A stretch of DNA of 64,000 nt from Boswellia sacra. Its lineage: Eukaryota; Streptophyta; Magnoliopsida; Sapindales; Burseraceae. The stretch lies in NCBI GenBank assembly GCA_013180625.2, contig SNVD02011071.1, positions 186,001-250,000 on the forward strand. The letters are read 5' to 3'. Below are positions 52,117 to 64,000 of the stretch, piece after piece (positions within the stretch are counted from its first letter, which is position 1; each line of letters opens with the position of its first letter). The translations under genes and the position numbers were made by a program. The notes under the pieces are model-generated. The model saw only the letters and a program-made list of their open reading frames with translations, was not told the DNA's origin and did not search any database.

Positions 52117-54821
52117 TATCACAACCCATAATGTACATACGGAGAGTAACATTTTATACGGTTATTTAAATGTAAACTCTGTTATCTCTTTCAAAAAATT
52201 TAATAGGGGTATCATCCAAAACAGAGTTCCTAATTACAACCACACCATTTTACTGTATGTATAGGTACATTCAAAAATCAAAAGAATTACTACAGTATGG
52301 CTAGGATAATATAAAGCAGCGGTCTGTGATTGCCAAGGGAACTTTGTCCGCTATGCCAAAAGTCCTCCTCCATATCTCAGCCTACTGGTCACCTGAGGCA
52401 CACAATAACTATAGTGAGTAAAACTCAGTAAGTAGGCTAGGTAGATATACAACATGATACAATAACGGTAAAATTCAATTTGCAGTACAAAGACCATTCA
52501 TTTCTTTGTACGCAAGCCTGAGTCGACTTATTAAATGAGAAATGACTCAGAATTCAATTTAATTACAATTGCGCTCTTGCGCCAATTCTCTATTTAGACC
52601 TCTGTAGGTCGATTTAATCTCACCTAAGTGAGTTCACATTTCTCCCTTTGGTACATTCTCATGTATAAGTAAAATCACATAATAAGGAAGCTTCCGTAAT
52701 ATCAGTTACAGTCACCTAGGAGAAATGGCTCTCAAATCTAGGTAGGACTTTTCATTTCACAGTCAGTTCCCATATGTAGGCCCAAATCACTTAGCCACCC
52801 ATTGGCGGCATCCGTAGGCAAGGCATCGTCAAAGTGAGTATTTATCATATTCTTACATTGCACGAATCCGCCATCACCAGAGGTGTCAGGCATATAATCC
52901 TACTGGATTCTATCCTGCCATACGGAACAGTACAGATACATTTAGGGGCCTACCCTTGAAGTTGCTCGAGGCTAGTATGACAATTCGGATGATACCGGAC
53001 CCATGTTATCGAATCTCGTAAAGAGAAAAACATGGTCTAGACCTCCCCTCAAGCTACAGGAGTACGGTACAATATAAATACAGTCAGATGCCTACACTTG
53101 AAATAGCTCGAGGCTAGTCTGACAATTCGGGTAATACCGGGCTCATGCTACCGAATCTTGTATAGAGAAACACATGGTCCAGACCTCCCCTTAAGCTATG
53201 AGAGCTAAGATTCCTAGGTCTTGCCATGCCAATCACGTTTCACAATTCACCATCAGTTACAGTATCCCAAATTCAAGTATCAAGATGTTAACAATTAATA
53301 GTGTTAAATCCAAAATATACAATATAACACAATTTATTGTGATCTTATCATAGTTAGCTTACTTACCTTGTACATCTCCTTTTTGATGCTTGTGATTGAC
53401 CTAAAAACAAAATAAAAATCTCTTTTTAGGTCATCATACACCTTGCAAAACGTTTCCCCCTTTTTGGCTCTATTTCTTTACACACTCTGTCAAACAATTT
53501 ACAACAATAATTGTCTACTTCCTAAAATTCACACGGTTGGGTAGACATATATTACACTCACATATCTTGTTTCCTTAAAATTTTTAGAGCCAATTGAGGC
53601 ATTTGCTCACTCAAAATAACCAAATTCGTTAACTTAACGATTCTACCATTGCATACATTTTGCGGAACAGTATAGATTTAAAAATTTTGTAGGAATTTTA
53701 ATCCTACTTAAATGGCTACAAAAATTTATAGGCTGGTATATAACACATATATATACCTTCATACCAAAAATCGTAGCTTTTTAAAGTGTTTAGCCCTTTC
53801 AAATCCAATTATTTCGGACTCCTTGTCAAAATAGTGCAATTGGAGCAATTCTGTAAATTCGCTCGACACTCGACAGTCCTGCACTCGACATTCGATGCTC
53901 GACAATGTGTCGCTCCCTCGAGCGTTGGTGCTCGATAATTACGCATCGAGTCCCCTCGACACTAGACAATTACCGTTGAGTCCCCCTCGACACTAGACAG
54001 TCGAGCACTCGACGCTCGACAACACCTTACCTGACCACTCGACACTCGCCTATGTGTTTTGTCAAGCACATTGCCAGTAGCCATGTTTCAACCCGATTTT
54101 TCCTTACTCTGTTTCTAAAACAGGGGAGACATGCACATCCCATACCAAAAGTTCAAAAATTCATCATAATTCACACACTTCGAATTATTGAGTGATTCCA
54201 ATTTCTATTAACTCATGGACATGTCTATTTTCATACTTAAAAATTTCAAAACAAGAAAGCATCCCCCTAATTTATGATAATTTTCGGAACATGCACTGCT
54301 CAGTACACACAAAAATTTCAGGATTTAACCAAACTCTCATTTTTAGCTTGGTATCCTCAACCCTTACTTAGATACATTCAATTCTCATTCAAATTCATAT
54401 TTCCACACAAATTTCCAGCAAAATAAACAACATTTCTCATACTCACATCACAAACCAAAAGAATTCTTACAAACACGTACACAATAAAACAAGAATTCTA
54501 AAGGAGAGAGGACTTCCTACCACTTCCTTCCTTGAGTTCTTGGTAAATTTTTGTGTGGGAAGCTTAGAGAGAGTAAAGAGCTGGAAACATGAACTTAGAG
54601 AGCAAAGGTGGAAGAAATTCTAGAATCCTTCCTACTTTATAGATAAACAAAAAGCAAATTTTTATTTAGTGCTCTCTCTCCTTTCCTCATTACCATTAAG
54701 CCAGTCATCTCTCATCCATTACACTATAAATCCAATACATCACCAATATATTAATACATATTATTATACATGTAACCACAATACATGGTACAATATACAT
54801 TGAAAAACTTAGGATATGACA
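52117..54821 (-). repeat. Gypsy 3' LTR
   Basis: 2.7 kb. Contains a diverged tandem duplication of about 165 bp (about 52925-53215: TGACAATTCGG...TACCGG, AGACCTCCCCT, AGCTCGAGGCTAG) and a TCGA-rich short-repeat region at about 53868-54050. It lacks the solo-LTR insert of the partner LTR, giving the empty site. Confidence 0.88.
53868..54050. repeat. TCGA-rich short-period repeats in the gypsy 3' LTR
   Basis: Variants of CTCGACACTCGACA, GTCGAGCACTCGACGC and CGAGTCCCCTCGACAC follow one another, with TCGA recurring every 7-15 bp. The same array, rearranged and longer, is in the partner LTR at about 62774-63030. Confidence 0.8.
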
Positions 54822-54837
54822 ACTCTCCCCCCCTTAA
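54822..54837 (-). promoter_or_regulatory. Gypsy polypurine tract
   Basis: Minus-strand TTAAGGGGGGGGAGAG lies directly before the 3' LTR start TGTCATATCC. Confidence 0.75.
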
Positions 54838-54866
54838 AAGAATTTTGTCCTTGAAATTCAACACAA

Positions 54867-57800
54867 TCATTCGAATAGAGAGGGGTATTTGGTATGCATT
54901 TCTTCCTCTAATTCCCAAGTTGCTTCCTCTAGATAGTGATTTCCCCAAAGTACTTTCACCAATGGTATGTTGCTCTTCCGAAGTCCATATTCCTTGCAAT
55001 CTATGATTCAAATCAGTCTCTCCTCACATGTAAGATCGACTCTCAACTTCGGAAGTTTAGAACTTAGCACATGCGATGGATCGAAAACATACTTCCTTAA
55101 CATGGAGACATGAAAGACATTATGCACTCCAGACAATGAAGGTGGTAAGGCAAGTTTATACGCTGCCTCTCTAATCCTCTCCAGAATCTCGTAAGGACCA
55201 ATATCTTGGACTTAGTTTCCCTTTTCTTCCAAATCTCATCACCCTTTTCATAGGAGCAACTTTAAGAAAAACTTTATCTCCTGTTACAAATTTTAACTTC
55301 TTCTTTCACTGATCAGCATAACTCTTTTGTCTACTCTATGCTGCATTCATTCTATCCTTCACTTTTCGGATGATATCACATGTTCGCTGTACAATTTCGA
55401 GCCCAAGTATCTTTCTTTCACTAACCTCATCCCAATGGATGGGTGATCTACACTTCCTCTCATACAAGACTTCATAAGGGGCCATTCCAATTGTGGATTG
55501 ATAGTTGTTGTTGTATGCAAATTCGACCAAAGCCAAGTGCATGTCCCAGCTATCCTTGAAGTCCAACACATAGGCTCTAAGCATATCTTTCAGAATCTGG
55601 ATGGTCCTTTCCGATTGACCATTTGTTTGAGGGTGAAAAGTCGTGCTGAACTTCAGTTTGGTGCCCATTGCCTTATGCAAACTTTTCTAGAATTGGGAGG
55701 TAAATCTTGGGTCTCGATCAGAAACAATAGATACGGTACTCCATGTAGTCTAACAATCTCATCTACATAGAGTTGGGCATCTGTCCATAGTGAAGGTAGT
55801 GCACATAGAAAGAAAATGGGTTGACTTCGTCAACCGATCCACAATCACCCAAATTGCATCACATCTATTTCTAGCCCTTGGTAGACCCACAACAAAATCC
55901 ATTGTGATGTGTTCCCATTTCCATTCTAGCATTGATAGTGGATTAAGCAACCCCGATGGCCTTTGATGTTCAGCTTTAACTAGTTGGCAGACTAAGCATT
56001 GTTCAACAAATTTAGCCATCTCCCCGTCATACCAACCCACCAGTAGTTATTCCGGAGATCCATATACATCTTTGTATAGCCAGGATGCACTGAATAAGGA
56101 GAATTATGTGCTTCATTCAAAATTTCGCGTTTCAATTCCATCACATTAGGCACACATAATCTTCCTTCGAAATATAATACCCTGTCGGAGGAGGTAGCAA
56201 AACCTGGCCTCTTCTCCAATGGAACTTCTTCTTTCACCTTCTTCAAAAAGGCATCCTCACATTGACTCTTCTTGATCTTCTTAATAATGGTGGGTTGCAC
56301 GATCAATGAGGCCAAGTATAGGCATTTACTTAGCTGAACAATCTCAATAGCAAGTTTCTACAGATCTTGCATTATTGATCGTTGTGTGATGATTAGAGCA
56401 GTCATATGTTCATATGTCCAGAAGACTTCCGACTCAAGGCATCCGCCACTACCTTCGCTTTTCCAGGATGATAATTGATAACATAGTCATAATCCTTAAC
56501 CAACTCAAGCCATTGCCTTTGTCTCATATTTAATTCCTTCTGAGTGAAGAAATATTTGAGGCTCTTGTGGTCAGTATAGATCTCATATCTTGCTCCGTAC
56601 AAGTAATGCCTCCATATTTTCAATGCAAACACCACTGTTGCCATTTCTAAATCATGGGTAGGGTAATTCTTCTCATAGTCCTTCAATTGTCGAGATGCAT
56701 AGGCTATAACCTTACCATTTTGCATCAAAACACACCCCAACCCATTTTTAGAAGCATCACTGTTTATCACAAATCCTTCTAAACCAAAAGGAATGGTCAG
56801 TACTAGAGCTGTTACCAATCGGTTCTTGAGTTTCTGGAAACTCTTTTCACAGTCTTTCGACCATACAAAAGCTACATTCTTCCTGGTCAATTTGGCAAGG
56901 GCGATGTTATATTGGAAAAACCTTCAACAAATCTCCTATAGTATCCAGCCAATCCCAGAAAACTTTATACTTCAGTCACATTAGTTGGTCTCGGCCACTT
57001 CACAATAGCTTTTACTTTGTTTTGGTCTACAGAAATCCCATCACCTAAACTAATATGAACCAAGAAGGAAATCTGATGGAGCCAAAACTCGCATTTCTTG
57101 AATTTGGCATACAGTTTCTTCTCTCTCAATAATTGCAACACCATTCTTAAATGCTCTTCGTGTTTTTCAGAATTCTTAGAATACACCAAGATGTCATCAA
57201 TAAATACAATGACAAATTTATGTAAGAATTCTTTAAAAACATAGTGCATGAGATCCATAAAAATTCGTGAGTCTGAAAGGCATCACCAAGAATTCATAGT
57301 GCCCATACCTCATTTGAAACACAGTCTTGGAAATGTCTTCCATTCGATTCTTTAACTATGGTATCTAGATCGAAGATCAATCTTAGAAAACACACTTGTC
57401 CCATGCAACTGATCGAGCAAATCATCAATCCTTGGAAGTGAATACTTGTTCTTTGTAATCATCGAATTCAACTCACGATAATCGATGCACAATCTCAATG
57501 TCCCATCCTTCTTCTTCACAAACAGAACTGGTGCTCCCCAAGGAGAGACACTGAGACGGATGAAACCCTTATCCAATAACTCCTGCAACTGCTCCTTCAG
57601 TTCCTTGAGTCTTATCGGTGACATCCGATATGGAACTTTGGATATAAGAGTGGTTCCCAGTAAAAGATCGATAGTAAATTCAATCTCTTGATCAGGAGGG
57701 AGTCCGGGTAATTCTTCTGGATATACATCTGTAAATTCATTTACCACTCCAATATTCTGAATACTCTTTTCTTCCTTCAGTGTTTCCATAACACCAGCCA

Positions 57801-58299
57801 AGAAACCCATACATCCCTTCTGAAGGAAATTTTGAGCTTTCAAGGCTGAGACAAACAGTGACAATGAAACTATATCCCCCCCGACAAAACTGCATTCCAG
57901 TTTGAGTGGAGTATGAAACACCACTTTCTTCTCAAAACATTTGACATCTGCACGATATTTAGGTAACCAATCCATACCCAGAATCATATCAAAATCATGT
58001 ATCTCTAATATGATTAGATTGGCCTCCAATTCTTGATTATCTATTTTGATCGGGCAGAATTTCAACTCTTCTCTAGCACACAATGCCGTCCCCGAAGGAG
58101 TAGAGACACACATCTCAATCACCACCATGGAAGGTTTTACTTCCACTTTATAAGCAAAAGTACGAGACATAAATGAATGAGTGGCACCCGAGTCAAACAA
58201 TACGTGAGCATTGCGACCAAGAACAGAGATAATACCAGAGACAACCGACGGAGCTCCTCGTTCTTCGGTAGTGGTGAGGGCATAGACTTTCCCTTGCGC
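54867..58299 (-). pseudogene. Gypsy pol: protease, RT, RNase H, integrase, chromodomain
   Basis: Order on the minus strand: protease FDSGATHSF and ILGMDWL; reverse transcriptase [25 protein letters not shown] and FIDDILVYSKN; RNase [15 protein letters not shown] and [12 protein letters not shown]; integrase zinc region and core (WEHITMDFVVGLPR, HPQTNGQSERTIQ, WDMHLALVEFAYN); then VFHVSMLRKYV and a chromodomain (PLVKVLWGNHYLEEATWE) with stop at 54867. Interrupted by a TAG at 57352 and several frameshifts (for example between 57258 and 56890, and between 56890 and 56315). Confidence 0.85.
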
Positions 58300-59196
58300 T
58301 CATGGTTCTCTTCCTGAAGCATTCTGAACTCTACCAGGAGCAGTTGGAGCTGTACTAGCTTCAGGACATGAAGCAACAAAGTGTCCGATTTTGCCACATC
58401 GAAAGCACGCTCCCATCTTGAAATGACACATTCCTTTATGTGATCTATGACATGTATCACATACTGGAAATTCTCTTCTACCCATGTTCTGCTTCCTCTT
58501 TCCCTTGCCTCCCTCGAACTGTTTACTATTGTTCCTCCATGGCTTCTTTGATTGAGAACCAGAACCCTCTTCTTTAGACTTGCCATTTTTAGCCATTTCT
58601 TCATCTTTAGCTAATATCTGAGCCTTCCTCAGCACTGCAATATAGCTCTTCAATTTTAAAACTGCCACATGCCTTTAGATGTCTGGTTTCAAACCTCTCT
58701 CAAAGAACTTGGCTTTCTCCTCTTCTGTATTGATGAGGTGTGGGGCAAATCTGGACAGAGCCTCAAACTTCCTTTCATTGTCTGTGAGAGACATGGACCC
58801 CTGGGTCAACTGTACAAATTCAGTAATCTTTTCATTCTTCAATGACTGAGGGAAATACTTGTCATAAAACAACTCTTTGAACTGAGCCCAAGTAAGCACT
58901 CTGTCTTCCCCGGTGTAAGCTGTCTTTGTCATTTCCCACCAATAGTTTGCACTACCCTTTAGAATAAAAGTAGCGCATGTGAGCCGTTGTGCATCAGTAC
59001 ACCCCATAAGCTCGAATATTTTCTCCATTTCATGAACCCACTCTTCTGCAATGAATGAATCCGTTGAGCCCATAAAGGATGGAGGATTGAGTCTTCTAAA
59101 CTGCTCCACAACTTGTATATTTTCAGAAGTGGTGAAACTAGGTTGTGCAGTCTCTCGTCCCACACCAGTCAAAATCTGTACCAACTCCTCGACCAT
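58300..59196 (-). pseudogene. Gypsy gag
   Basis: MVEELVQILTGVGRE opens the frame. The retrotransposon gag core follows (FRRLNPPSFMGSTDSFIAEE, ANYWWEMTKTAY, FKELFYDKYFP), then the basic linker and zinc knuckle CFRCGKIGHFVASC. A TAA at 58675 and a TGA at 58300 interrupt what is otherwise one continuous gag-pol frame. Confidence 0.85.
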
Positions 59197-59590
59197 AGTG
59201 TCCTGAGCCTATGAGCTGCTACTAGTCCCAGCATATCATTTCGATTTTCTATTTCCGACCAAAGCAGGTTCATCTAGCTCTGAAGTTCATCTCACTCTCA
59301 ATGTGGAGCTGACTCTCCTCATTTCCTCCACGATGGGGTTATCGGGTCTCTTGGGTCGTCCCGGTCGAGACTTGACTATTCAATTCTAATCATCAGAACA
59401 GAATGAGGTACCATATAATAACAATAATATCAATAATGATAATTAGCAGTCCTCATTCATTTACAACCATTTCAGAGATTTCCACAAGGAAATCAAACAA
59501 TTATCAACCTTACTTACAATGGAGGATTTGGCATGGACTCGGTTCCTTTGACCGCTTACAACAAAAATGTCTATAGAACCTTATACCTAT

Positions 59591-59602
59591 GCTCTGATAC
59601 CA
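59591..59602 (-). promoter_or_regulatory. Gypsy primer binding site
   Basis: Minus-strand TGGTATCAGAGC is an exact initiator-Met tRNA complement, a few bases after the 5' LTR. Confidence 0.85.
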
Positions 59603-59606
59603 CTAC

Positions 59607-62600
59607 TATCACAACCCATACTGTACATACGGAGAGTAACATTTTATACGGTTATTTAAATGTAAACTTTGTTATCTTTTTCAAAAAATTTAATAGAGGT
59701 ATCATCCAAAATAGAGTTCCTAATTACAACTACACTATTTTACTATATGTATAGGTACATTCAAAAATCAAAAGAATTACTACAGTATGGCTAGGATAAT
59801 ATAAAGCAGCAGTCTGTGGTTGCAAAGAGAACTCTGTCTGCCATGCTAAAAGTCCTCCTCCATATCTCATCTATTGGTCACCTGAGGCAAACAATAACTA
59901 TAGTGAGTAAAACTCAGTAAGTAGGCTAGGTAGATATATAACATGATACAATAATAGCAAAATTCAATCTGCAGTACGAAGACCATTCATTTCTTTGTAC
60001 ACAAGCCTGAGTTGACTTATTAAAGGAGAAATGACTCAGAATTCACTTCAATTATAATTGCGCTCTAGCGCTAATTCTCTATTTAGACCTCTATAGGTCG
60101 ATTTAATCTCACTTGAGTGAGTTCACATTTCTCCCTTCGATAAATCCTCATGTACAAGCAAAATCACATAATAAGAAAGCTTCCACAGTATCAATTACAG
60201 TCACCTAGGAAAAACAGCTCTCAAATCCAGGTAGGACTTTTCATTTCACAGTCAGTTCCCATATGTAGGCCCAACTCACTTAGCCACACATTGGCAGCAT
60301 CCGTAGGCAAGGCATCGTCGTAGTGAGTATTTATCATATTCTCACATTGCACGAATCCGCCATCACCTCTATATAGTCCTATTGGACTTTATCCTGCCAA
60401 ATGGAACAGTACAGATACATTTAGGTGCCTACCCTTGAAGTTGCTAGAGGCTAGTCTGACAATCCAGGTGATACCGGGCCCATGCTACCGAATCTGATAT
60501 AGAAAAACATATGGTCCAGACCTCCCCTCAAGCTATGGGAGTACGGTACAGTATAAATACAGTCAGATGCCTACACTTGAAATAGCTCGAGGCTAGTCTG
60601 ACAATCCGGGTGATACCGGGCTGATAAACGCATGAAAGTACACTCTTAAGCATAAATAATTAATGCTAATTGGACAGTATTATAAAGCTTTTATGATATT
60701 TTAGCATAATTATTTTGCTTATGCCTCTTTTACATTTGTTTCATTTCTTTTGCATTTTCTTTAGTCTTTATCTTGAAATAAAATGTTGTCCTTAAATTGT
60801 GATTAATGGAAATTATTTTTTCAGGTTTAATAAAATGGACACAACTCTCAATCTATAGATCAAAATGGAGAGATTATTGAACCTAGAGCAACATGTCTCA
60901 ATTTTACACAAAGTTAAAGAACAATCAAAAGCCCAAATCCAATATTTGATGGGCCGAAATTGAGACACAACAAAACCAAATTGTAGTTGTTTCTCAGCCC
61001 GACCCATGTCCAGTATTTGGGCCATATCTCAGAGAATACTTGTCCAAATTGCATGAATCTGGTGGCCCTGGAAAGCTGAGACAAAATGCTACAACTTTCA
61101 TGTTTTCCAGAAAGCCCAATTCGGTCCATTTGGTGGTCAAAAATCAGCTGCAATTTGGTGGAATGTTTGGTAGCCGCCAATGTGGAAAAATTAGTGGAGG
61201 TTTGGTATAATAGTTCCATTTCATCACCTATTTAAGGACAACTTGAGGAATTGAATGGAGGGAGAGAAAAAATCATTTGAGTTCACATTTTATCATTGTA
61301 TATTACAATTCTCTCTTGTATTTTCTCTTTAGAAATGATAAGAATGAATTGTAAGTTAGGCTAGAACTCTTGGTAAGGCTAGAGATGAACTTGTATGTGT
61401 AGTTTATCTATTTCTCCACTTTCATTCTACCTCAAGGGCTATAAAGATTGTATGTTTGTTTATGTGTTAAACTCTTTCTCATCTTGTGATTTCTTTTTAA
61501 TCCAGAAATTATAATTCTCAATTTCATATAAATTCAGTCATGCTTTCTTTATGTGATTCATGTTGAATTATAATTGTTACTGGTTGTTTCATTTTATGAG
61601 TTAGTCCTTTACTACAATATTGTCATATGATATATTGTCGCTCTTAGATAACTTGTAAGGATGAATGTTGTTGGTAAATATTGCTTGTAAAGAGTTTATG
61701 CATATCAAATACATGTGTTTATCATTTATGCTATACTATACATATTTTCCGATTGATTGTTTGGGATGTGAAACTTTCAATTGAGTTATAATTATTAAAT
61801 CAAAGTGGGGATTAGATTTACAAAACATATAAGTGATTCTCGATGCCTTACTTCTTAATTACCATCGATTGTTTCCAATTATTAAACACTGAATTTTCTT
61901 TAGAACTAATCACTTCAAAGTTAAATTTTACATTTTTATTATCTTTTTAATATTTTTGTTTTACGAACCTCTTTTATCGAAGGCCTCCTTGTGGATTCGA
62001 CACCTTAACGTATACTACAATAACCGCGGTATATTTTGGGCGTAAACACGGGCCCATGCTACCAAATCTCGTCTAGCGAAACACATGGTCCAGACCTCTC
62101 CTCAAGTTATGAGAGCTAAGATTCCTATGTCTTGGCATGCCAATCACGTTTCACAATTCACCATCAGTTACAGTATCCCACATTCAAGTATCAGGATGTT
62201 AACAATTAACAGTGTTAAATCCAAAATATACAATATAACACAATTTATTATGGCCTTATAGTAGTTAGCTTACTTACCTTGTACAACTCCTTTTTGATGC
62301 TTGTGATTAACCTAAAAACAAAACAAAAATCTCTTTTGAGGTCATCATAGACCTTGCAAAACTTTTCCCCCTTTTTGGCTCTATTTCTTTACGCACTCTG
62401 TCAAACAATTTACAACAACAATTGTCTACTTCCTAAAATTCACACGGTTGGGTAGACATATATTACACTCACATATCTTGTCTCCTTAAAATTTTTAGAG
62501 TCAATTGAGGCCATTTGCTCACTCAAAATAACCAAATTCGTTAACTTAACGATTCTACCATCGCACACATTTCACGAAATAGTATAGATTTAAAAATTTT

Positions 62601-63797
62601 CTAGGAATTTTAATCCTACTTAAATGGCTACAAAAATTTATAGGTTGGTATATAACACATATATATACCTTCATACCAAAAATCGTAGCTTTTCAAAGTG
62701 TTTAGCCCCTTCAAATTCAATTATTTCGGACTGCCCTGCCAAAATAGTGCAATTGGAGCAATTCTGTAAATTCGCTCGACACTCGACAGTCCTGCACTCG
62801 ACACTCGACGCTTGACAATGCATCACTCGATCGAGTGCTCGACGCTCACTAATTACCCTTCGAGTCTTCTCGACACTAAATAATTACCATCGAGTCCCGC
62901 TTGACACTCGACAATTACTGTCGAGTCCCACTCGATGCTCGACAATTACCATCGAGTCCCACTCAACACTAGACAGTCGAGCACTCGATGCTCGACAACA
63001 CCTTACCTGACCACTCGACACTCGCCTATGTGTTTTGTCGAGCACATTGCTAGTAGCCATGTTTCAACCCGATTTTTCCTTACTCTGTTTCTAAAACAGG
63101 GGAGACATGCACATCCCATACCAGAAGTTCAAAAATTCACCATAATTCACACACTTTGGATTTTTGAGTGATTCCAATTTATAGTAACTCATGGACATGT
63201 CTATTTTCATCCTTTAGAATTTCAAAACAAGAAAACATCCCACTGATTTATGGCAATTTTTGGAACATGCACTGCTCAGTACACACAAAAATTTCAGGAT
63301 TTAACCAAACTCTCATTTTTAGCTTGGTATCTTCAACCGTTACTTAGATACATTCAATTCTCATTCAAATTCATATTTCCACATAAATTTCAAGTAATAC
63401 AAACAACATTTCTCATACTCGCGTCACAAACCAAAAGAATTCTTACAAACGCATACACAACAAAATAAGAATTCTAAAGAAGAGAGGAGTTCTTACCACT
63501 TCCTTCCTTGAGTTCTTGGTAAATTTTTGTATGGGAAGCTTAGAGAGAGTGAAGAGTTGGAAACATGAACTTAGAGAGCAAAGATGGAAGAAATTCTAGA
63601 ATCCTTCCTACTTTATAGATAAACATAAAGCAAATTTCTATTTAGTGCTCGCTCTCCTTTCCTCATTACCATTAAGCCCATCATCTCTCATCCATTGCAC
63701 TATAAATCCAATACATCACCAATACATTAATATATATTATTACACATGTAACCACAATACATGTTATAATATAAATTGAAAAACTTAGGATATGACA
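59607..63797 (-). repeat. Gypsy 5' LTR, interrupted
   Basis: Matches the 3' LTR along its whole length except for the 1.43-kb solo LTR at 60622-62048 and differences in the TCGA-rich array. Without that insert it is about 2.76 kb, against 2.70 kb for the partner. Confidence 0.88.
60622..62048. mobile_element. Solo LTR inserted in the gypsy LTR, perfect 5-bp duplication
   Basis: Begins TGATAAACGC and ends GGCGTAAACA (TG...CA with short inverted ends). It is flanked by CGGGC on both sides (60617-60621 and 62049-62053). The partner LTR reads ATACCGGGCTCATGCT across the site. Near the right end TTGTGGATTCGACACC is a phrase found in several plant LTRs. No internal region remains, so it is a product of LTR-LTR recombination. 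Confidence 0.88.
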
Positions 63798-64000
63798 TAT
63801 GATCATTGAGTTCAAAATGTATTGTAACACCTAGTTATCAGACCTTCTAACTGAAAGTGATTGAAAACAATATTTTCCCAAAAATCCGTCCCATGTACTT
63901 TCTCTAAAATCATCAAGGGAGAAAATTGTGATAAATATCTCAAGCATCTATAAGAAATTGAGAATAAGGTAAATTTCTGAAGGATGTAAAAATTTAAATG
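63798..64000. other. Flank right of the gypsy element, no feature seen
   Basis: About 200 bp of AT-rich sequence to the window end. No exon of the RKP pseudogene was recognised on the minus strand. Confidence 0.4.

Larger units (their letters stand above)
52117..63797 (-). mobile_element. Ty3/gypsy chromovirus (Tekay-like), 11.7 kb, disabled
   Basis: Long LTRs (52117-54821 and 59607-63797) flank gag-protease-RT-RNase H-integrase-chromodomain on the minus strand. The flanking 5-mers are TATGG and TATGA. LTRs begin TGTCATATCC and end GGGTTGTGATA. LTR length, FHVSMLRKY and the chromodomain tail point to the Tekay/Del clade. Many frameshifts and stops, and clearly lower LTR identity than the copia element, indicate an older insertion. 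The 5' LTR carries a later solo-LTR insertion. Confidence 0.9.

Overview
The window is plant nuclear DNA, most likely from a dicot. It is AT-rich, has spliced genes with long introns, and carries Ty1/copia and Ty3/gypsy (chromovirus) retrotransposons, non-autonomous hAT, CACTA and PIF/Harbinger-like elements, and a decayed insertion of plastid DNA. The species cannot be named from sequence alone. No bacterial-type operon, CRISPR array or functional RNA gene was seen.

From 1 to about 4.2 kb lies transposon debris: a CACTA right end, a 106-bp tandem duplication, a 1.3-kb TTA-flanked element, and a GC-rich hAT element with a perfect 8-bp target duplication. From 5.0 to 23.5 kb the minus strand holds one large ACD6-like ankyrin gene. 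Eight well-supported exons join in frame into about 1,552 residues. Five internal exons begin and end in phase 1, and exons 1-6 are divergent copies of one ankyrin module. The last exon is the four-helix PGG membrane domain. Its introns hold MITEs, a two-copy foldback array, and mosaic plastid DNA (23S rRNA plus trnE/trnY). At 28.9-29.8 kb lies a broken relic of a second gene of this family, with its promoter still recognisable.

From 24 to 42 kb the sequence is intergenic: two more hAT elements with perfect 8-bp duplications, a 3-kb CACTA derivative with a GT/GC-rich tract, and a 2.7-kb element carrying an aspartic-protease exon. That last element sits in the duplicated 3' flank of the next gene. 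At 42.4-43.7 kb (minus) is an intact five-exon gene for a small, probably plastid-targeted membrane protein. At 44.7-46.7 kb (minus) are five 3' exons of an RKP/KPC1-type RING E3 ligase. They carry a stop, frameshifts and a lost splice donor, so this is a pseudogene.

From 46.7 to 51.6 kb is a near-complete Ty1/copia element (plus strand) with LTRs about 98% alike but six amber stops. From 52.1 to 63.8 kb is an 11.7-kb Tekay-like chromovirus (minus strand), whose 5' LTR is interrupted by a 1.43-kb solo LTR with a perfect 5-bp duplication. The main points of interest are the serial exon duplication in the ankyrin gene, its upstream relic, the decayed RKP copy, the gene-fragment-carrying transposon, the mosaic plastid insertion and the foldback array with an inverted loop. 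I found no clearly new molecular system.
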